Shown: positions 47,451 through 58,370, counted from the stretch's first letter. The stretch is 64,000 nucleotides of DNA from an uncultured Hyphomicrobiales bacterium (GCA_903839845.1 CAIMEA010000193.1:25533-89532); one strand, 5' to 3'. Made by a program: numbers and translations. Notes: generated from the letters alone by a model not told the origin.

Positions 47451-49982
47451 ATGCCGGAGACGGTCCGGACGGCGAACGGGATTCTGCGTTCTCGTTCGAG
47501 GCGCCGCGGTTTCTTGACGACCGCCGCCCTCGCGAATCTCTGCATCCCGCTCAGTGCGTCTCCCGCCGACGCGGAGACGCTCAGCCGCGCCTTCGCTATC
47601 TTCGACCGCCAGGAGGTCGTGAGCTTCACTTTGTTGGCCGGCGCGGCTTGTTTCGCCGTCCTCACCACCGTCGTGCTGATCCGCAATCGCCGCCAGGCCG
47701 GTCGCCACGATAGCGGCGGGCGAGACGACGCGGTGACGCTGCAGGCCGAGGCCGATCGCTTCAAGCAACTTCTGCTGTCGGACCCGCAGGTGCTGGTCAC
47801 CTGGGCCGCCGCCGACGATGAACCGGAAATCCTTGGCGATACGACGTTGATCGTCGCCGGACATCGCCCTGAGCGGGTGCTGGCCTTCGGCGCCTGGCTG
47901 GAGCCGGTCGCCGCCCAGCATATTGAACAAGCGGTTGCCGATCTGCGCGGCGAGGGCCGCGGCTTCGTCATGACACTGACCACCCTTTCGGGCCGTCCGC
48001 TGGAAGTCGCGGGCCGCGCCGTCGGCGGCCGCGCCGTGCTGCGGCTGCGCGACGTCAGCGGCATCGAGCGCGATCTGGTCGACCTCGCCAGCCGACACGA
48101 GCGGCTCAGCGGCGATGTCGAGACCCTCAAGGCGCTGCTCGAATCGCTACCGGCGCCGGTCTGGGCGCGCGACGGCGACGGCCATCTCATCTTCGCCAAT
48201 TCCGCCTATGCGCGCGCGGTCGAGGCCGTCGATGCGTCCGACGCGGTGGCGCGCGAACTGGAATTGCTCGACAGCGCCGCCCGCGACGAATCCGTGCGTT
48301 TGCGCGCCGCCGGCGCGGCCTTCGTCAAGCGCCTGCCGGTCATTATCGCCGGCGAACGCCGCATCTTCGATATCGTCGATGCGCCCAGCGGCGGCGGCAG
48401 CGCCGGCATGGCGATCGACCGAACCGAAGCCGAGACCATGCGCGCCGAACTCGCCCGCATGATCGAGGCGCATCGCCGCGTGCTCGACCAGCTCGCCACC
48501 GGCGTCGCGATCTTCAACGTCGACCGCAAGCTGCTGTTCTACAACACCGCGTTCCGCGCGCTGTTCGATCTCGATGCCGGCATGCTGGACCAGACGCCGA
48601 CCGACAGCGCCGTGCTCGACCGACTGCGCGCCGACCGCAAATTGCCGGAGCAGCAGGACTTCCGGCAATGGAAGCAGCAGCTTTACGAAGCCTATCGCAT
48701 GGTCGAGCCGCAGGAGCATATGTGGCACCTGCCGGACGGGCGCACCTTGCGCGTCGTCACCACGCCCAATCCGGAGGGCGGCGTCACGTATCTTTATGAC
48801 GACGTCACCGAGCGTCTCGCCATGCACCGGCGTTACGACGCGCTGATCAAAGTGCAGCGCGAAACGCTGGATCATCTCGCCGAGGCGGTCGCCGTGTTTG
48901 GTTCGGACGGCCGCGTCAACCTGCATAACCCGGCGTTCCAGCGCATGTGGAAGCTGTCGCGCGAGGCGCTTGACGCGCACCCGCATGTCGAAGCGGTCAC
49001 CGCATGGTCGCAGGCGCTGCACGACGACAACAATGTGTGGCGCGCTCTGCGCGCCGCCGTCACCGCCATCGACGGCCGCGAGCCGATCGTGGCACGCATC
49101 GAGCGGCGCGACGGAATGGTGATCGACATGGCGACCATGCCGCTGCCGGACGGCGCGACCCTGGTCACCTTCCAGGACGTTAGCGACACCGTCAATGTCG
49201 AGCGCGCACTGACCGAACGCAACGAGGCGTTGGTCGCCGCCGACGGCATCAAGATCGAGTTCGTGCACCATGTGTCCTACGAATTGCGCTCGCCGCTGAC
49301 CAACATCATCGGCTTCGCCAATCTGCTCGGCGATCCGGCCTTCGGCCCGCTGACCGCCAAGCAGCGCGAATATCTCGGCTACATCACGACATCGACCAAT
49401 GCGCTGCTGGCCATCATCAATAACATTCTCGATCTCGCCACCATCGACGCCGGCGCCATGACGCTCAATCTGTCGCAGGTCGACATCCGCGCCTGCATGA
49501 AAGCGGCGGCCGAGGGCGTGCTCGATCGTCTGGTCAAAACTCATCTCCGCCTCGAGATCGAGGCCGCGCCAAACATCGGCAGTTTCAGCGCCGACGAACG
49601 CCGGCTGCGTCAGGTTCTGTTTAATCTATTATCCAACGCGGTCGGCTTCTCGCCGGAAGGCGCCGTCGTGACCTTGTCGGCCGAACGCGAAAACGACGCG
49701 GTGGTGTTCACCGTCATCGATCGTGGTCCGGGCATTCCCCCCGAGGCAAAAGACAAAGTGTTCGACTGGTTCGAGACCGACCCGCAAGGCTCCGAACACC
49801 GCGGCACCGGGCTCGGTCTATCGCTGGTGCGGTCCTTCGTCGAACTGCACGGCGGCAGCATCATGATCGACTCCACGGTCGGGCAGGGCACCAAAGTCAC
49901 CTGCGTCCTCCCGCTCGTCCACGCCGCCGACCCGCTGACGCGGGCGGACGTCAAACAGATCGCCAAAAAAAGCGCGGCTTGA
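47451..49982 (+). CDS. divL: PAS-domain sensor kinase, DivL-type (Tyr in the H-box)
   Basis: PAS domains; FVHHVSYELRSPLTNIIGFANLL; HATPase RQVLFNLLSNAVGFSPEG, DRGPGIPPEAKDKVFDWF, GTGLGLSLVRSFVELHGG; near tsaE. Confidence 0.85.
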   Translation: MPETVRTANGILRSRSRRRGFLTTAALANLCIPLSASPADAETLSRAFAIFDRQEVVSFTLLAGAACFAVLTTVVLIRNRRQAGRHDSGGRDDAVTLQAEADRFKQLLLSDPQVLVTWAAADDEPEILGDTTLIVAGHRPERVLAFGAWLEPVAAQHIEQAVADLRGEGRGFVMTLTTLSGRPLEVAGRAVGGRAVLRLRDVSGIERDLVDLASRHERLSGDVETLKALLESLPAPVWARDGDGHLIFANSAYARAVEAVDASDAVARELELLDSAARDESVRLRAAGAAFVKRLPVIIAGERRIFDIVDAPSGGGSAGMAIDRTEAETMRAELARMIEAHRRVLDQLATGVAIFNVDRKLLFYNTAFRALFDLDAGMLDQTPTDSAVLDRLRADRKLPEQQDFRQWKQQLYEAYRMVEPQEHMWHLPDGRTLRVVTTPNPEGGVTYLYDDVTERLAMHRRYDALIKVQRETLDHLAEAVAVFGSDGRVNLHNPAFQRMWKLSREALDAHPHVEAVTAWSQALHDDNNVWRALRAAVTAIDGREPIVARIERRDGMVIDMATMPLPDGATLVTFQDVSDTVNVERALTERNEALVAADGIKIEFVHHVSYELRSPLTNIIGFANLLGDPAFGPLTAKQREYLGYITTSTNALLAIINNILDLATIDAGAMTLNLSQVDIRACMKAAAEGVLDRLVKTHLRLEIEAAPNIGSFSADERRLRQVLFNLLSNAVGFSPEGAVVTLSAERENDAVVFTVIDRGPGIPPEAKDKVFDWFETDPQGSEHRGTGLGLSLVRSFVELHGGSIMIDSTVGQGTKVTCVLPLVHAADPLTRADVKQIAKKSAA

Positions 49983-50066
49983 TCGTCGTCGGTTCAAACC
50001 GATAAAAAAGTCCCGCGGCGAAACCTTTGAAGGTCTCGTCGCGGGGCGTTTCAGAGATTTCGCGAT

Positions 50067-50438
50067 TTAGCGCATGCGGCGCGGCGCGTAGCCGACATAG
50101 TCGCCGTTGACGCAGGCACCCGAGTTAGCGCCGAACAAAGCATGGAAGCCGCGGCACGGCTGGAATACGCCGTCGATCAAAGCGACGGTGCCGACACCGG
50201 CAACGCCGCCAGTGGCCGCGGCGCCTGCGGCGGTGGCCGGCAACGCGCTGATAAAGGCGCCCGAACCGTACCAGCCGTTATAGAGTCCGACGCCGACCGC
50301 GGTGCCGACGGCAGCGCCCGCGACGGGGCCCGCATAGCCGGTCGTGTATTGCGGCTGCTCCTGCGCACTCGCCAAAGTCGGAATGGCGACCGCTGCCGTC
50401 ATTGCCGCGACCGAGAGTGCTGTGATCAGTTTACGCAT
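50067..50438 (-). CDS. Small secreted glycine/alanine-rich protein, unknown
   Basis: MRKLITALSVAAMTAAVAIPTLASAQEQPQYTTGYAGPVAGAAVGTAVGVGLYNG…; start revised to 50438. Confidence 0.75.
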   Translation of the reverse strand: MRKLITALSVAAMTAAVAIPTLASAQEQPQYTTGYAGPVAGAAVGTAVGVGLYNGWYGSGAFISALPATAAGAAATGGVAGVGTVALIDGVFQPCRGFHALFGANSGACVNGDYVGYAPRRMR

Positions 50439-50736
50439 GTTAGTGCTCCTTCGCTGTGTAATCCTTATCCCACACGTACAAACGCCAGTGCACCGCATGC
50501 GTTCCGCACTGCACGCGCACGCGCCGATGTTTCGCCGGACGATGGCGGTGATGTGTCGGTATCGCCGGAACCTCGACGGTGGCGCGTTAGAAACGTGGCA
50601 GTGCCATGGCAGTTCGCGCCGTATGCCGCATCGACGCCGCAGTTCAATTTTCCGCCTATTGTTTCCGCCGGCGCGGCGGGGGTAGTCTGTTCCGCGAAGC
50701 GTCTCACAGAAGGCGCCGCTTACGAGGGGGCTCGCC

Positions 50737-51783
50737 ATGAACGCACCGCGCATCTTTCCGCTCAACGCCTGGTACATCGCCGCCTGGAGCTACGAGGTCG
50801 GCAAGCGCGAGCCGCTGGCGCGCACCGTCTGCAACAACAAAATGGTGCTGTGGCGCAAGGCCGACGGCTCGCTCGCCGTGCTCGAAGATGCCTGCTGGCA
50901 CCGCTTGTTACCGCTGTCGATGGGCTGGCTCGAAGGCGAGACACTCGTCTGCCGCTATCACGGTCTCGGCTTCGATGGCAAAGGGCAGTGCACGCGCATG
51001 CCGTCGCAGGACAATCTCAATCCAGCGGCGAAAGTGCGCAGCTATCCGGCGCTCGATCGCCATCGCTACGTCTGGGTCTGGCCGGGCGATCCGGCGCTTG
51101 CCGATCCCGCGCTGGTTCCCGACATGCACTGGAACGACGATCCGGAATGGGCCGGCGACGGCAAGACTCTTTTCGCCAAATGCGACTACCGGCTGTTCGT
51201 CGACAATCTGATGGACCTGACCCACGAGTCCTTCGTCCACATCACCAGCATCGGCTCCAAGCACGTCGCCGAGACGCCGATGACGACGACGCATGCCGGC
51301 CGCACCGTGACGTCAACGCGCTGGATGCTCGACATCGACGCGCCGCCTTTCTGGCGCGCCCAGCTCGGCAAGCCAGGCAATGTCGACCGCTGGCAGATCA
51401 TCCGCTTCGAGGCGCCGTGCACGATCGTGCTCGACGTCGGCGTCGCGCCGGCCGGCACCGGCGCGCCGACCGGCGACCGCTCGCAGGGCGTCAATGGCCG
51501 CGTGCTCAACTCGATCACGCCGGAAACCGACACGACCTGCATGTATTTCTGGTCGATGACGCGCAACTACAAACTGAATGATCAGTCGCTGACCTCGCTG
51601 CTGCGCGAGGCCAATGCCAACATCTTCCTGGAGGACCTCGTTGTGGTCGAGGCGCAGCAGCGCTATATCAGCGAGCATCCGGACGCGCCCTTGCGCAACC
51701 TCAACATCGACGCCGGCTCGATGCGCGCCCGCAAGATCATCGACGACATGATCGCCGCCGAAACGCGCATCGCGGCGGAGTGA
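50737..51783 (+). CDS. Rieske aromatic ring-hydroxylating oxygenase, alpha subunit (VanA-like)
   Basis: CWHRLLPLSMGWLEGETLVCRYHGLGFD Rieske motif; NLMDLTHESFVH. Confidence 0.9.
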   Translation: MNAPRIFPLNAWYIAAWSYEVGKREPLARTVCNNKMVLWRKADGSLAVLEDACWHRLLPLSMGWLEGETLVCRYHGLGFDGKGQCTRMPSQDNLNPAAKVRSYPALDRHRYVWVWPGDPALADPALVPDMHWNDDPEWAGDGKTLFAKCDYRLFVDNLMDLTHESFVHITSIGSKHVAETPMTTTHAGRTVTSTRWMLDIDAPPFWRAQLGKPGNVDRWQIIRFEAPCTIVLDVGVAPAGTGAPTGDRSQGVNGRVLNSITPETDTTCMYFWSMTRNYKLNDQSLTSLLREANANIFLEDLVVVEAQQRYISEHPDAPLRNLNIDAGSMRARKIIDDMIAAETRIAAE

Positions 51784-51859
51784 GGGCTTCGACGCAGGCG
51801 GTCTGGCGCATCAGCGCCGGTCCCGTTTATAAGGGCTTTGCCCTCATGCGGATGATTCG

Positions 51860-53401
51860 ATGTCTCCCTCACAGCCCGGCGGCTACAGCTTCACGGTGGC
51901 GCTCGAAGACGAGCAGGCCACGCAGCGGCTGATGGCGGACATTGCCGGGCTGATCGAGCCCGGCGACCTGATCACTTTGTCGGGCGATCTCGGCGCCGGC
52001 AAAACGGCGTTCGCCCGCGCCTTCATCCGCCACATCGCCGGCGATGAGACCATCGAGGTCCCGAGCCCGACCTTCACGTTGACGCAGAGTTACGACCTGC
52101 CGCGCTTTCCGGTGGTGCATGCCGATCTGTACCGGCTGACCGATCCGGCCGAGCTGAACGAGCTTGGCTTCGAGGACGCGCCGGAAACGGCGGTGATGTT
52201 GCTGGAATGGCCTGACCGCGCCGGTCCTCTGCTGCCGCCAGACCGGCTCGACATCGCGCTCACTCTGTCGCCGCCGCGCGGCGAGACCTACCGCGACGCG
52301 CAAATTACCGGCCACGGCAGCTTTGCCGCGCGCGCCGAGCGCATCGCCACGATCCGCCGCTTTCTCAACGACAGCGGCTTTGGTCTCGCGGCGCGTCACC
52401 GTATTCAGGGCGACGCCTCGACGCGCTCCTATGAGCGGCTGACGCATGACGGCAAAAGCTACATCCTGATGAATTCGCCGCGCCGCCCGGACGGGCCGCC
52501 GGTGCGCGACGGCAAACCGTATAGCGCCATCGCCCATCTGGCCGAGAGCGTGACGCCGTTCGTCGCCATGGCGCGCGGCCTGCGAACGCTCGGCCTGTCG
52601 GCGCCGGGCATCTATGCCGCCGACCGCGACGCCGGTCTGCTGGTGCTGGAGGATCTTGGCAACGAATTGGTCGTCGAGGGCGATCCGCCGGCGCCGATCG
52701 CCGAACGTTACGAGATCGCCGCCGATCTCCTGGCCGCGCTGCATCGCGAGCGCACGCCGGATACGCTGACCGTCGAACCCGGCGTGCAGTACCATGTGCC
52801 GCGCTACGACATGGACGCGATGCTGATCGAGACCGAGCTGCTGCTCGACTGGTTTTTGCCTCTGCTCGGCTCGACGCCGTCCGACGAGGTGCGCGACAGT
52901 TACGTCGCGCTGTGGCGCGCGGCGCTGACGCCGGCGCTCGCGGCGCGGCAAACCTGGGTGCTGCGCGATTATCATTCGCCGAACCTGTTGTGGCTGCCGG
53001 AGCGCGACGGCATCGCATGCATCGGCCTCTTGGATTTTCAGGACGCGATGATGGGCCCGGCCGCCTATGACGTCGCCTCGCTGTTGCAGGACGCGCGCGT
53101 CACCGTGCCGCAGACTCTGGAGATAGCCTTGCTGTCGCGCTACACGCGCGCGCGGCTCGCTGCCGAGCCGGGATTCGACGCGAAAACTTTCGCGCAGCTT
53201 TATGCGACGATGGCGGCGCAGCGCGCGTCCAAGATTCTCGGCATCTTCGCTCGTCTCGACCGGCGCGACGGCAAGCCGCAATATTTGCGTCACATGCCGC
53301 GGGTATGGACCTATCTCCAGCACTCGCTGGCGCATCCGGCTTTGGCGCCGCTCGGCGCCTGGTATCGCGCTAATGTCCCAGCGCCCAAGGTGAAATCCTG
53401 A
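51860..53401 (+). CDS. tsaE: TsaE ATPase fused to an aminoglycoside phosphotransferase-like (AmgK-like) kinase
   Basis: GDLGAGKTAFARAFIRHIAGDETIEVPSPTFTL…LDIALTL; then DASTRSYERL…LRDYHSPNLLWLPERDGIACIGLLDFQDAMMGPAAYDVASLLQDAR. Confidence 0.92.
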   Translation: MSPSQPGGYSFTVALEDEQATQRLMADIAGLIEPGDLITLSGDLGAGKTAFARAFIRHIAGDETIEVPSPTFTLTQSYDLPRFPVVHADLYRLTDPAELNELGFEDAPETAVMLLEWPDRAGPLLPPDRLDIALTLSPPRGETYRDAQITGHGSFAARAERIATIRRFLNDSGFGLAARHRIQGDASTRSYERLTHDGKSYILMNSPRRPDGPPVRDGKPYSAIAHLAESVTPFVAMARGLRTLGLSAPGIYAADRDAGLLVLEDLGNELVVEGDPPAPIAERYEIAADLLAALHRERTPDTLTVEPGVQYHVPRYDMDAMLIETELLLDWFLPLLGSTPSDEVRDSYVALWRAALTPALAARQTWVLRDYHSPNLLWLPERDGIACIGLLDFQDAMMGPAAYDVASLLQDARVTVPQTLEIALLSRYTRARLAAEPGFDAKTFAQLYATMAAQRASKILGIFARLDRRDGKPQYLRHMPRVWTYLQHSLAHPALAPLGAWYRANVPAPKVKS

Positions 53402-54126
53402 TGAGCGAAAAGATACCGCAGGCCGCCATGGTGTTGGCCGCCGGCTTCGGCCAGCGCATGCGCCCGCTCACCGACACGATGCCGAAGCCGCTGGTCAAGG
53501 TCGCCGGCAAGGCGCTGATCGATCACGTGCTCGATCGCCTGGCCGACGCCGGCGTCACGCGCGCCGTGGTGAATGTGCATTATCTCGCCGAACAGATCGA
53601 ACGCCATGTTGCCGCGCGCGCCGCGCCGCGCGTGACGATTTCCGACGAGCGTGGCTTACTGCTCGACACCGGCGGCGGCGTGGTCAAGGCGCTGCCGCTT
53701 CTGGGCGACGCGCCGTTCTTTCATATCAACTCCGACACGATCTGGATCGACGGCGTGATTCCCAATCTGACGCGGCTGGCCGACAGCTTCGACGCCGCCA
53801 CGATGGACGCGCTGTTGCTGCTGGCCCCCGGCGCCGGCAGCATCGGCTATGCCGGCCGCGGCGATTTTCTCATGGCCTCCGATGGCCGCTTGCGTACCAG
53901 GCCCGAGCGCGACGTCGCGCCCTTTGTCTATGCCGGTGCCGCGATCCTGTCGCCGCGTCTGTTCGATGACGCGCCGCAAGGTGCTTTCTCGCTCACCAAG
54001 CTTTTCACCCGCGCCATCGAGGCCGGGCGGCTGCATGGTTTGCGAATGGAAGGCCTGTGGATGCATGTCGGCACGCCGGAGGCGATCGCCGAAGCCGAAC
54101 AGGCGATTGCCGATAGCACTGGCTGA
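53401..54126 (+). CDS. NTP-transferase (MurU-like nucleotidyltransferase)
   Basis: AMVLAAGFGQRMRPLTDTMPKPLVKVAGKALIDHVLDRL. Confidence 0.9.
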   Translation: MSEKIPQAAMVLAAGFGQRMRPLTDTMPKPLVKVAGKALIDHVLDRLADAGVTRAVVNVHYLAEQIERHVAARAAPRVTISDERGLLLDTGGGVVKALPLLGDAPFFHINSDTIWIDGVIPNLTRLADSFDAATMDALLLLAPGAGSIGYAGRGDFLMASDGRLRTRPERDVAPFVYAGAAILSPRLFDDAPQGAFSLTKLFTRAIEAGRLHGLRMEGLWMHVGTPEAIAEAEQAIADSTG

Positions 54127-54261
54127 CGCCGCTAGAGCCGAGTGCGTTGCAACAATCGCCGTCGCTTGCAAGCGTGCAACCGCGCTGCTCTACTTTGACC
54201 GTCACATAACCGTCATTGCGCATTGTTACCGCGACCGGATGCGGCCAACGGATAAAAATAA

Positions 54262-55320
54262 GTGAAAAGCGTTGTTGTCAGATCGGTCAGCAAATTGTGG
54301 GGTGATGCCCGCGCGGTTGACAACGTGTCCTTTGACGTGGAGCCCGGCACGCTTGCCGTCCTGCTCGGACCCTCCGGCTGCGGCAAGTCGACGACGTTGC
54401 GCATGATTGCGGGTCTCGACGAGCCCACCAGCGGCGTTATCGAGATCGCCGGCAAGGATGTCACGGGTCTCACCGGCTCGTCGCGCGGCGTCGCCATGGT
54501 GTTCCAGTCCTACGCCCTGTTTCCGCATCTGACGGTGGCCGACAACATCACATTCGGTCTGTCGGTGCGCGGCACGCCGAAGGCGGAAATGGCGACGCGG
54601 CTTGCCAAGGTTGCGGCGCTGCTCGGGCTCGGCCCGTTGCTGGCGCGCAAGCCGAGCCAATTGTCCGGCGGCCAGCAGCAGCGCGTCGCGCTCGGCCGCG
54701 CGTTGATCGCCGAGGCGCCGGTCTGCCTGCTCGACGAACCTTTATCCAATCTCGACGCGCAATTGCGCCAGGAACTGCGCCACGAAATCCGCGCGTTGCA
54801 ACAGCGCCTCGGCATTACCATGGTCTATGTCACGCATGACCAGACCGAGGCCATGAGCATGGCCGACCGGGTCATTCTCATGCGTGGCGGCAAGATTGAG
54901 CAGAACGGCACGCCGGCTGATCTCTATGAGCGGCCGGCCAACATTTTCACCGCGAAATTCATCGGCACAGCGCCGATGAGCTTTCTCGATCTCGACGGCG
55001 GCCGCGTCCTCGGCCTGCGCGCCGAGGACATCGCCGTCAGCCGCGATACCGCGCAGGGCGTTCACGCCACTGTCACGTCGGTCGAATATCTCGGCGCCGA
55101 GGCGCTCGTCACTTGTACGCTCGGCGAGCGGCCGGTTCTGGCGCGCACGCGCGGCGCCGGCGCGCCGGCGGTGGGCGCCCGTGTGGCCTTGAGCTGGGAG
55201 CCTGCGGCCGCGCACGTCTTCGACGCTTCGAGCGGCAATCGTCTCGCCATCGATCCGGGCGCGGCAATCGGTCCGTCGCATTTTCAGACACTACAATCAC
55301 AGGGGAGCATCAACGCATGA
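54262..55320 (+). CDS. CUT1-family sugar/glycerol-phosphate ABC transporter ATP-binding protein (UgpC-like)
   Basis: [60 protein letters not shown] start. Confidence 0.94.
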   Translation: MKSVVVRSVSKLWGDARAVDNVSFDVEPGTLAVLLGPSGCGKSTTLRMIAGLDEPTSGVIEIAGKDVTGLTGSSRGVAMVFQSYALFPHLTVADNITFGLSVRGTPKAEMATRLAKVAALLGLGPLLARKPSQLSGGQQQRVALGRALIAEAPVCLLDEPLSNLDAQLRQELRHEIRALQQRLGITMVYVTHDQTEAMSMADRVILMRGGKIEQNGTPADLYERPANIFTAKFIGTAPMSFLDLDGGRVLGLRAEDIAVSRDTAQGVHATVTSVEYLGAEALVTCTLGERPVLARTRGAGAPAVGARVALSWEPAAAHVFDASSGNRLAIDPGAAIGPSHFQTLQSQGSINA

Positions 55321-56603
55321 AACACTTTGCCCGTATCGCCGCCGCCGCCACGCTCGCGGCCGCGCTCATGGCCAGTTCGGCCGCTTCGGCAACCGAGATC
55401 ACGTTCTATTATCCGATCGCCGTCGGCGGTCCGATCACCAAGATCATCGACGACTATGTCGCCGAATTTTCCAAGGGTCATCCGGATATCACCGTCAAGC
55501 CGGTCTACACCGGCAGCTACCAGGACTCGCTGGTCAAGGCGATGACCGCGGCGAAAGCCGGCAACGCGCCGGACATGGCGGTGCTGCTGTCGACCGACAT
55601 GTATTCGTTGATCGACGACGATCTGGTCGAGCCGGTCGAAACGCTGGCCGCCTCGGCCGACGACAAGGCCTGGCTGAAATCGTTCTATCCGGCCTTCATG
55701 GAAAACAGCCAGTCCGGCGGCCATACCTGGGGCGTGCCGTTCCAGCGCTCGACGATCGTGCAGTACTGGAACAAGGATCTGTTCAAGGCCGCCGGTCTCG
55801 ATCCGGAAAAGGCGCCGGGCACCTGGGACGAAATGGTGTCGTTCGGCAAGAAGCTGACCAAGAAGGATGCCGCCGGAAACGTCACCCAATGGGGCATCGA
55901 AATTCCCTCGTCGGGCTTCCCGTACTGGCTGTTCCAGGCCTTGACCACGCAGAACGGCGCCATCCTCGCCAATCCGGAAGGCACCAAGGTCGCCTATAAC
56001 GATCCGAAGGTCGTCGAAGCGGCGCAGTTCTTCGCCGATCTGTCGCTCAAGCACGAAGTCATGCCCAAGGGCATCATCGAGTGGGCGACCACGCCGAAGG
56101 ATTTCTTCGAGGGCAAGACCGCGGTGATCTGGACCACCACCGGCAACCTGACCAACGTCAAGAACAACGCCAAGTTCGCCTTCGGCGTCGCGCCGATGCC
56201 GCACAAGGCGCGCGGCGGCTCGCCGACCGGCGGCGGCAACATCTACATCTTCAAGAGCAAGGACAAGGCCAGGCAGGCGGCGGCGCTCGCCTTCGCCAAA
56301 TTCCTGACCTCGCCGGAGAAGGCCGCGAACTGGGGCATCGCCACCGGCTATGTCGCCGTGCGTCCGGACGCCTGGGAAACCGAGGCGATGAAGACCTACG
56401 CTGCCTCGTTCAATCCGGCGATCGTCGCGCGCGATCAGCTCAAGGAGGCCGTTGCCGAATTATCGACGCATGACAACCAGCGCGTCACCAAGGCGCTCAA
56501 CGATGGCCTGCAGGCGGTGCTGACCGGCACCAAGCCGGCCAAGGCGGCGATGGACGAGGCGCAAGCCGAAGCCACGCGCATCCTCAAGCCGTACCAGAAG
56601 TAA
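55317..56603 (+). CDS. Extracellular solute-binding protein (UgpB-like)
   Basis: Signal peptide [56 protein letters not shown]. Confidence 0.92.
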   Translation: MKHFARIAAAATLAAALMASSAASATEITFYYPIAVGGPITKIIDDYVAEFSKGHPDITVKPVYTGSYQDSLVKAMTAAKAGNAPDMAVLLSTDMYSLIDDDLVEPVETLAASADDKAWLKSFYPAFMENSQSGGHTWGVPFQRSTIVQYWNKDLFKAAGLDPEKAPGTWDEMVSFGKKLTKKDAAGNVTQWGIEIPSSGFPYWLFQALTTQNGAILANPEGTKVAYNDPKVVEAAQFFADLSLKHEVMPKGIIEWATTPKDFFEGKTAVIWTTTGNLTNVKNNAKFAFGVAPMPHKARGGSPTGGGNIYIFKSKDKARQAAALAFAKFLTSPEKAANWGIATGYVAVRPDAWETEAMKTYAASFNPAIVARDQLKEAVAELSTHDNQRVTKALNDGLQAVLTGTKPAKAAMDEAQAEATRILKPYQK

Positions 56604-56664
56604 GCACGTCCTCTCCTCTCCCCGCGCGCAGTAGCGCGTGCGGGGGTGGCGGGGGTGGGGGCCC

Positions 56665-57555
56665 ATGCAACCGCGCCGCGACAGCCGATTAAACATCCAC
56701 GTGCAAGGCTGGCTCTTGGCCCTGCCGGCGGTCGTGTTGCTGGCGACGTTCACGCATATCCCGGCGGTGGTCACCGTCATCGACAGCTTCTACTCGACGC
56801 CGCGCGGCGTGCGCCGCTCGGTGTTCATCGGCTTCGACCAGTATCAGGCGATGCTCGCCGATCCGATTTTCTGGAAGGCGTTCGAGAACAATCTGCTCTA
56901 CGCGCTCATCACGGTGCCGCTGGCGATCGGCATCGCGCTGGGCATGGCGCTGCGGGTCAACGGCCGCATCAAGGGCCGCGCCGCTTTGCGGCTCGCCTTC
57001 TTTACGCCGACGATATTGCCGATGGTGGCGGCCGCCAATATCTGGCTGTTTTTCTACACCAACGATTACGGCCTGCTGAACCAGATCATCCGCGCTTTTG
57101 GCTTTGCCAATGTCAATTGGCTGGGCAGCAACGCCACCGCGCTGTGGTCGCTGATGGCGGTGACGATCTGGAAGGAAGCCGGTTTCTTCATGATCTTTTT
57201 TCTGGCCGCGTTGCAGCAGGTGCCGCCGGACCTCTACGAAGCCGCGCGCATGGAAAACGCCGGCGCCTGGACCGTGTTCCGCCGCATCACCTGGCCGCTG
57301 GTGATGCCGACGACCCTGTTCGTCGCCATCAACGCGCTGATCAACGCCTTCCGCATCGTCGACCAGGTCATCGCCATGACCGGCGGCGGACCGAACAACG
57401 CCTCGACGCTGTTGCTGTTCTATATCTATCAGGTCGCCTTCAGCTTCTGGGATTCGTCCTACGCCGCGGCGCTGTCGACGGTGTTGCTGTTGCTGCTTGG
57501 CACGATCGCGCTGGCGCAGTTCTATCTGCTCGACCGCAAGGTCCATTACCGATGA
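56665..57555 (+). CDS. ABC transporter permease (UgpA-like)
   Basis: Multi-TM; EAARMENAGAWTVFRRITWPLVMPT EAA loop. Confidence 0.92.
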   Translation: MQPRRDSRLNIHVQGWLLALPAVVLLATFTHIPAVVTVIDSFYSTPRGVRRSVFIGFDQYQAMLADPIFWKAFENNLLYALITVPLAIGIALGMALRVNGRIKGRAALRLAFFTPTILPMVAAANIWLFFYTNDYGLLNQIIRAFGFANVNWLGSNATALWSLMAVTIWKEAGFFMIFFLAALQQVPPDLYEAARMENAGAWTVFRRITWPLVMPTTLFVAINALINAFRIVDQVIAMTGGGPNNASTLLLFYIYQVAFSFWDSSYAAALSTVLLLLLGTIALAQFYLLDRKVHYR

Positions 57556-58370
57556 CGCATGCGAGCAAGACGCGCACCGTCCTGATCACCGCGGCCGCCT
57601 GGGTGTTCGGCCTGTCGTGGGCGCTGCCGGTGGTCTACTCGCTGTGGGCGGCGTTTCATCAGTCGGCCTATGCGACGCATTTCGACATCGCCGCGCCCTT
57701 GACGCTCGACAACTTCGTTCATGCCTGGCACGCCGCGCCGTTTCCGCGTTATTTCGCCAACACCATTTTTCTGGTGCTCGGCATCATGGCGGCGCAATTC
57801 GTCATCTGCACGCTCGCCGCCTTCGGCCTGGCGCGCTGGAAATTCTTCGGCAGCGACATCCTGTTCGGCCTTGTCCTGGTGCAATTGATGGCGACGCCGG
57901 ACGTGCTGATCCTGGAAAACTACAAGACGCTACAAAAGCTCGGCCTGATCGATACGCTCACCGGCGTCGGCCTGCCTTATGTCGCGTCGGCCTTCGGCAT
58001 TTTTCTGTTGCGGCAGACCTTCAAGTCGATCCCGAAGGAGCTTGATGACGCCGCGCGTATGGAAGGCGCCTCGACCTTGCAGACAATATGGCGCGTCTAT
58101 CTGCCGCTCGCCCGGCCGATCTACGTGGCCTACGGCCTGGTCTCGGTCAGCTATCACTGGAACAACTTTCTGTGGCCGCTGATCGTCACCAATTCGGTCG
58201 AAACCCGCCCGCTCACCGTCGGCTTGCAGGTCTTCGCCTCGGTCGATCAGGGCATCGACTGGTCGGTGATCTGCGCCGCCGCGCTGATGACCTCGGGGCC
58301 GCTGATGATCGCGTTTCTCATTTTCCAGCGCGCCTTCATCCAGAGCTTCCTGCGCGCCGGCATACGCTAG
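57552..58370 (+). CDS. ABC transporter permease (UgpE-like)
   Basis: DDAARMEGASTLQTIWRVYLPLARP EAA loop; 4-nt overlap with the upstream permease gene. Confidence 0.92.
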   Translation: MTHASKTRTVLITAAAWVFGLSWALPVVYSLWAAFHQSAYATHFDIAAPLTLDNFVHAWHAAPFPRYFANTIFLVLGIMAAQFVICTLAAFGLARWKFFGSDILFGLVLVQLMATPDVLILENYKTLQKLGLIDTLTGVGLPYVASAFGIFLLRQTFKSIPKELDDAARMEGASTLQTIWRVYLPLARPIYVAYGLVSVSYHWNNFLWPLIVTNSVETRPLTVGLQVFASVDQGIDWSVICAAALMTSGPLMIAFLIFQRAFIQSFLRAGIR

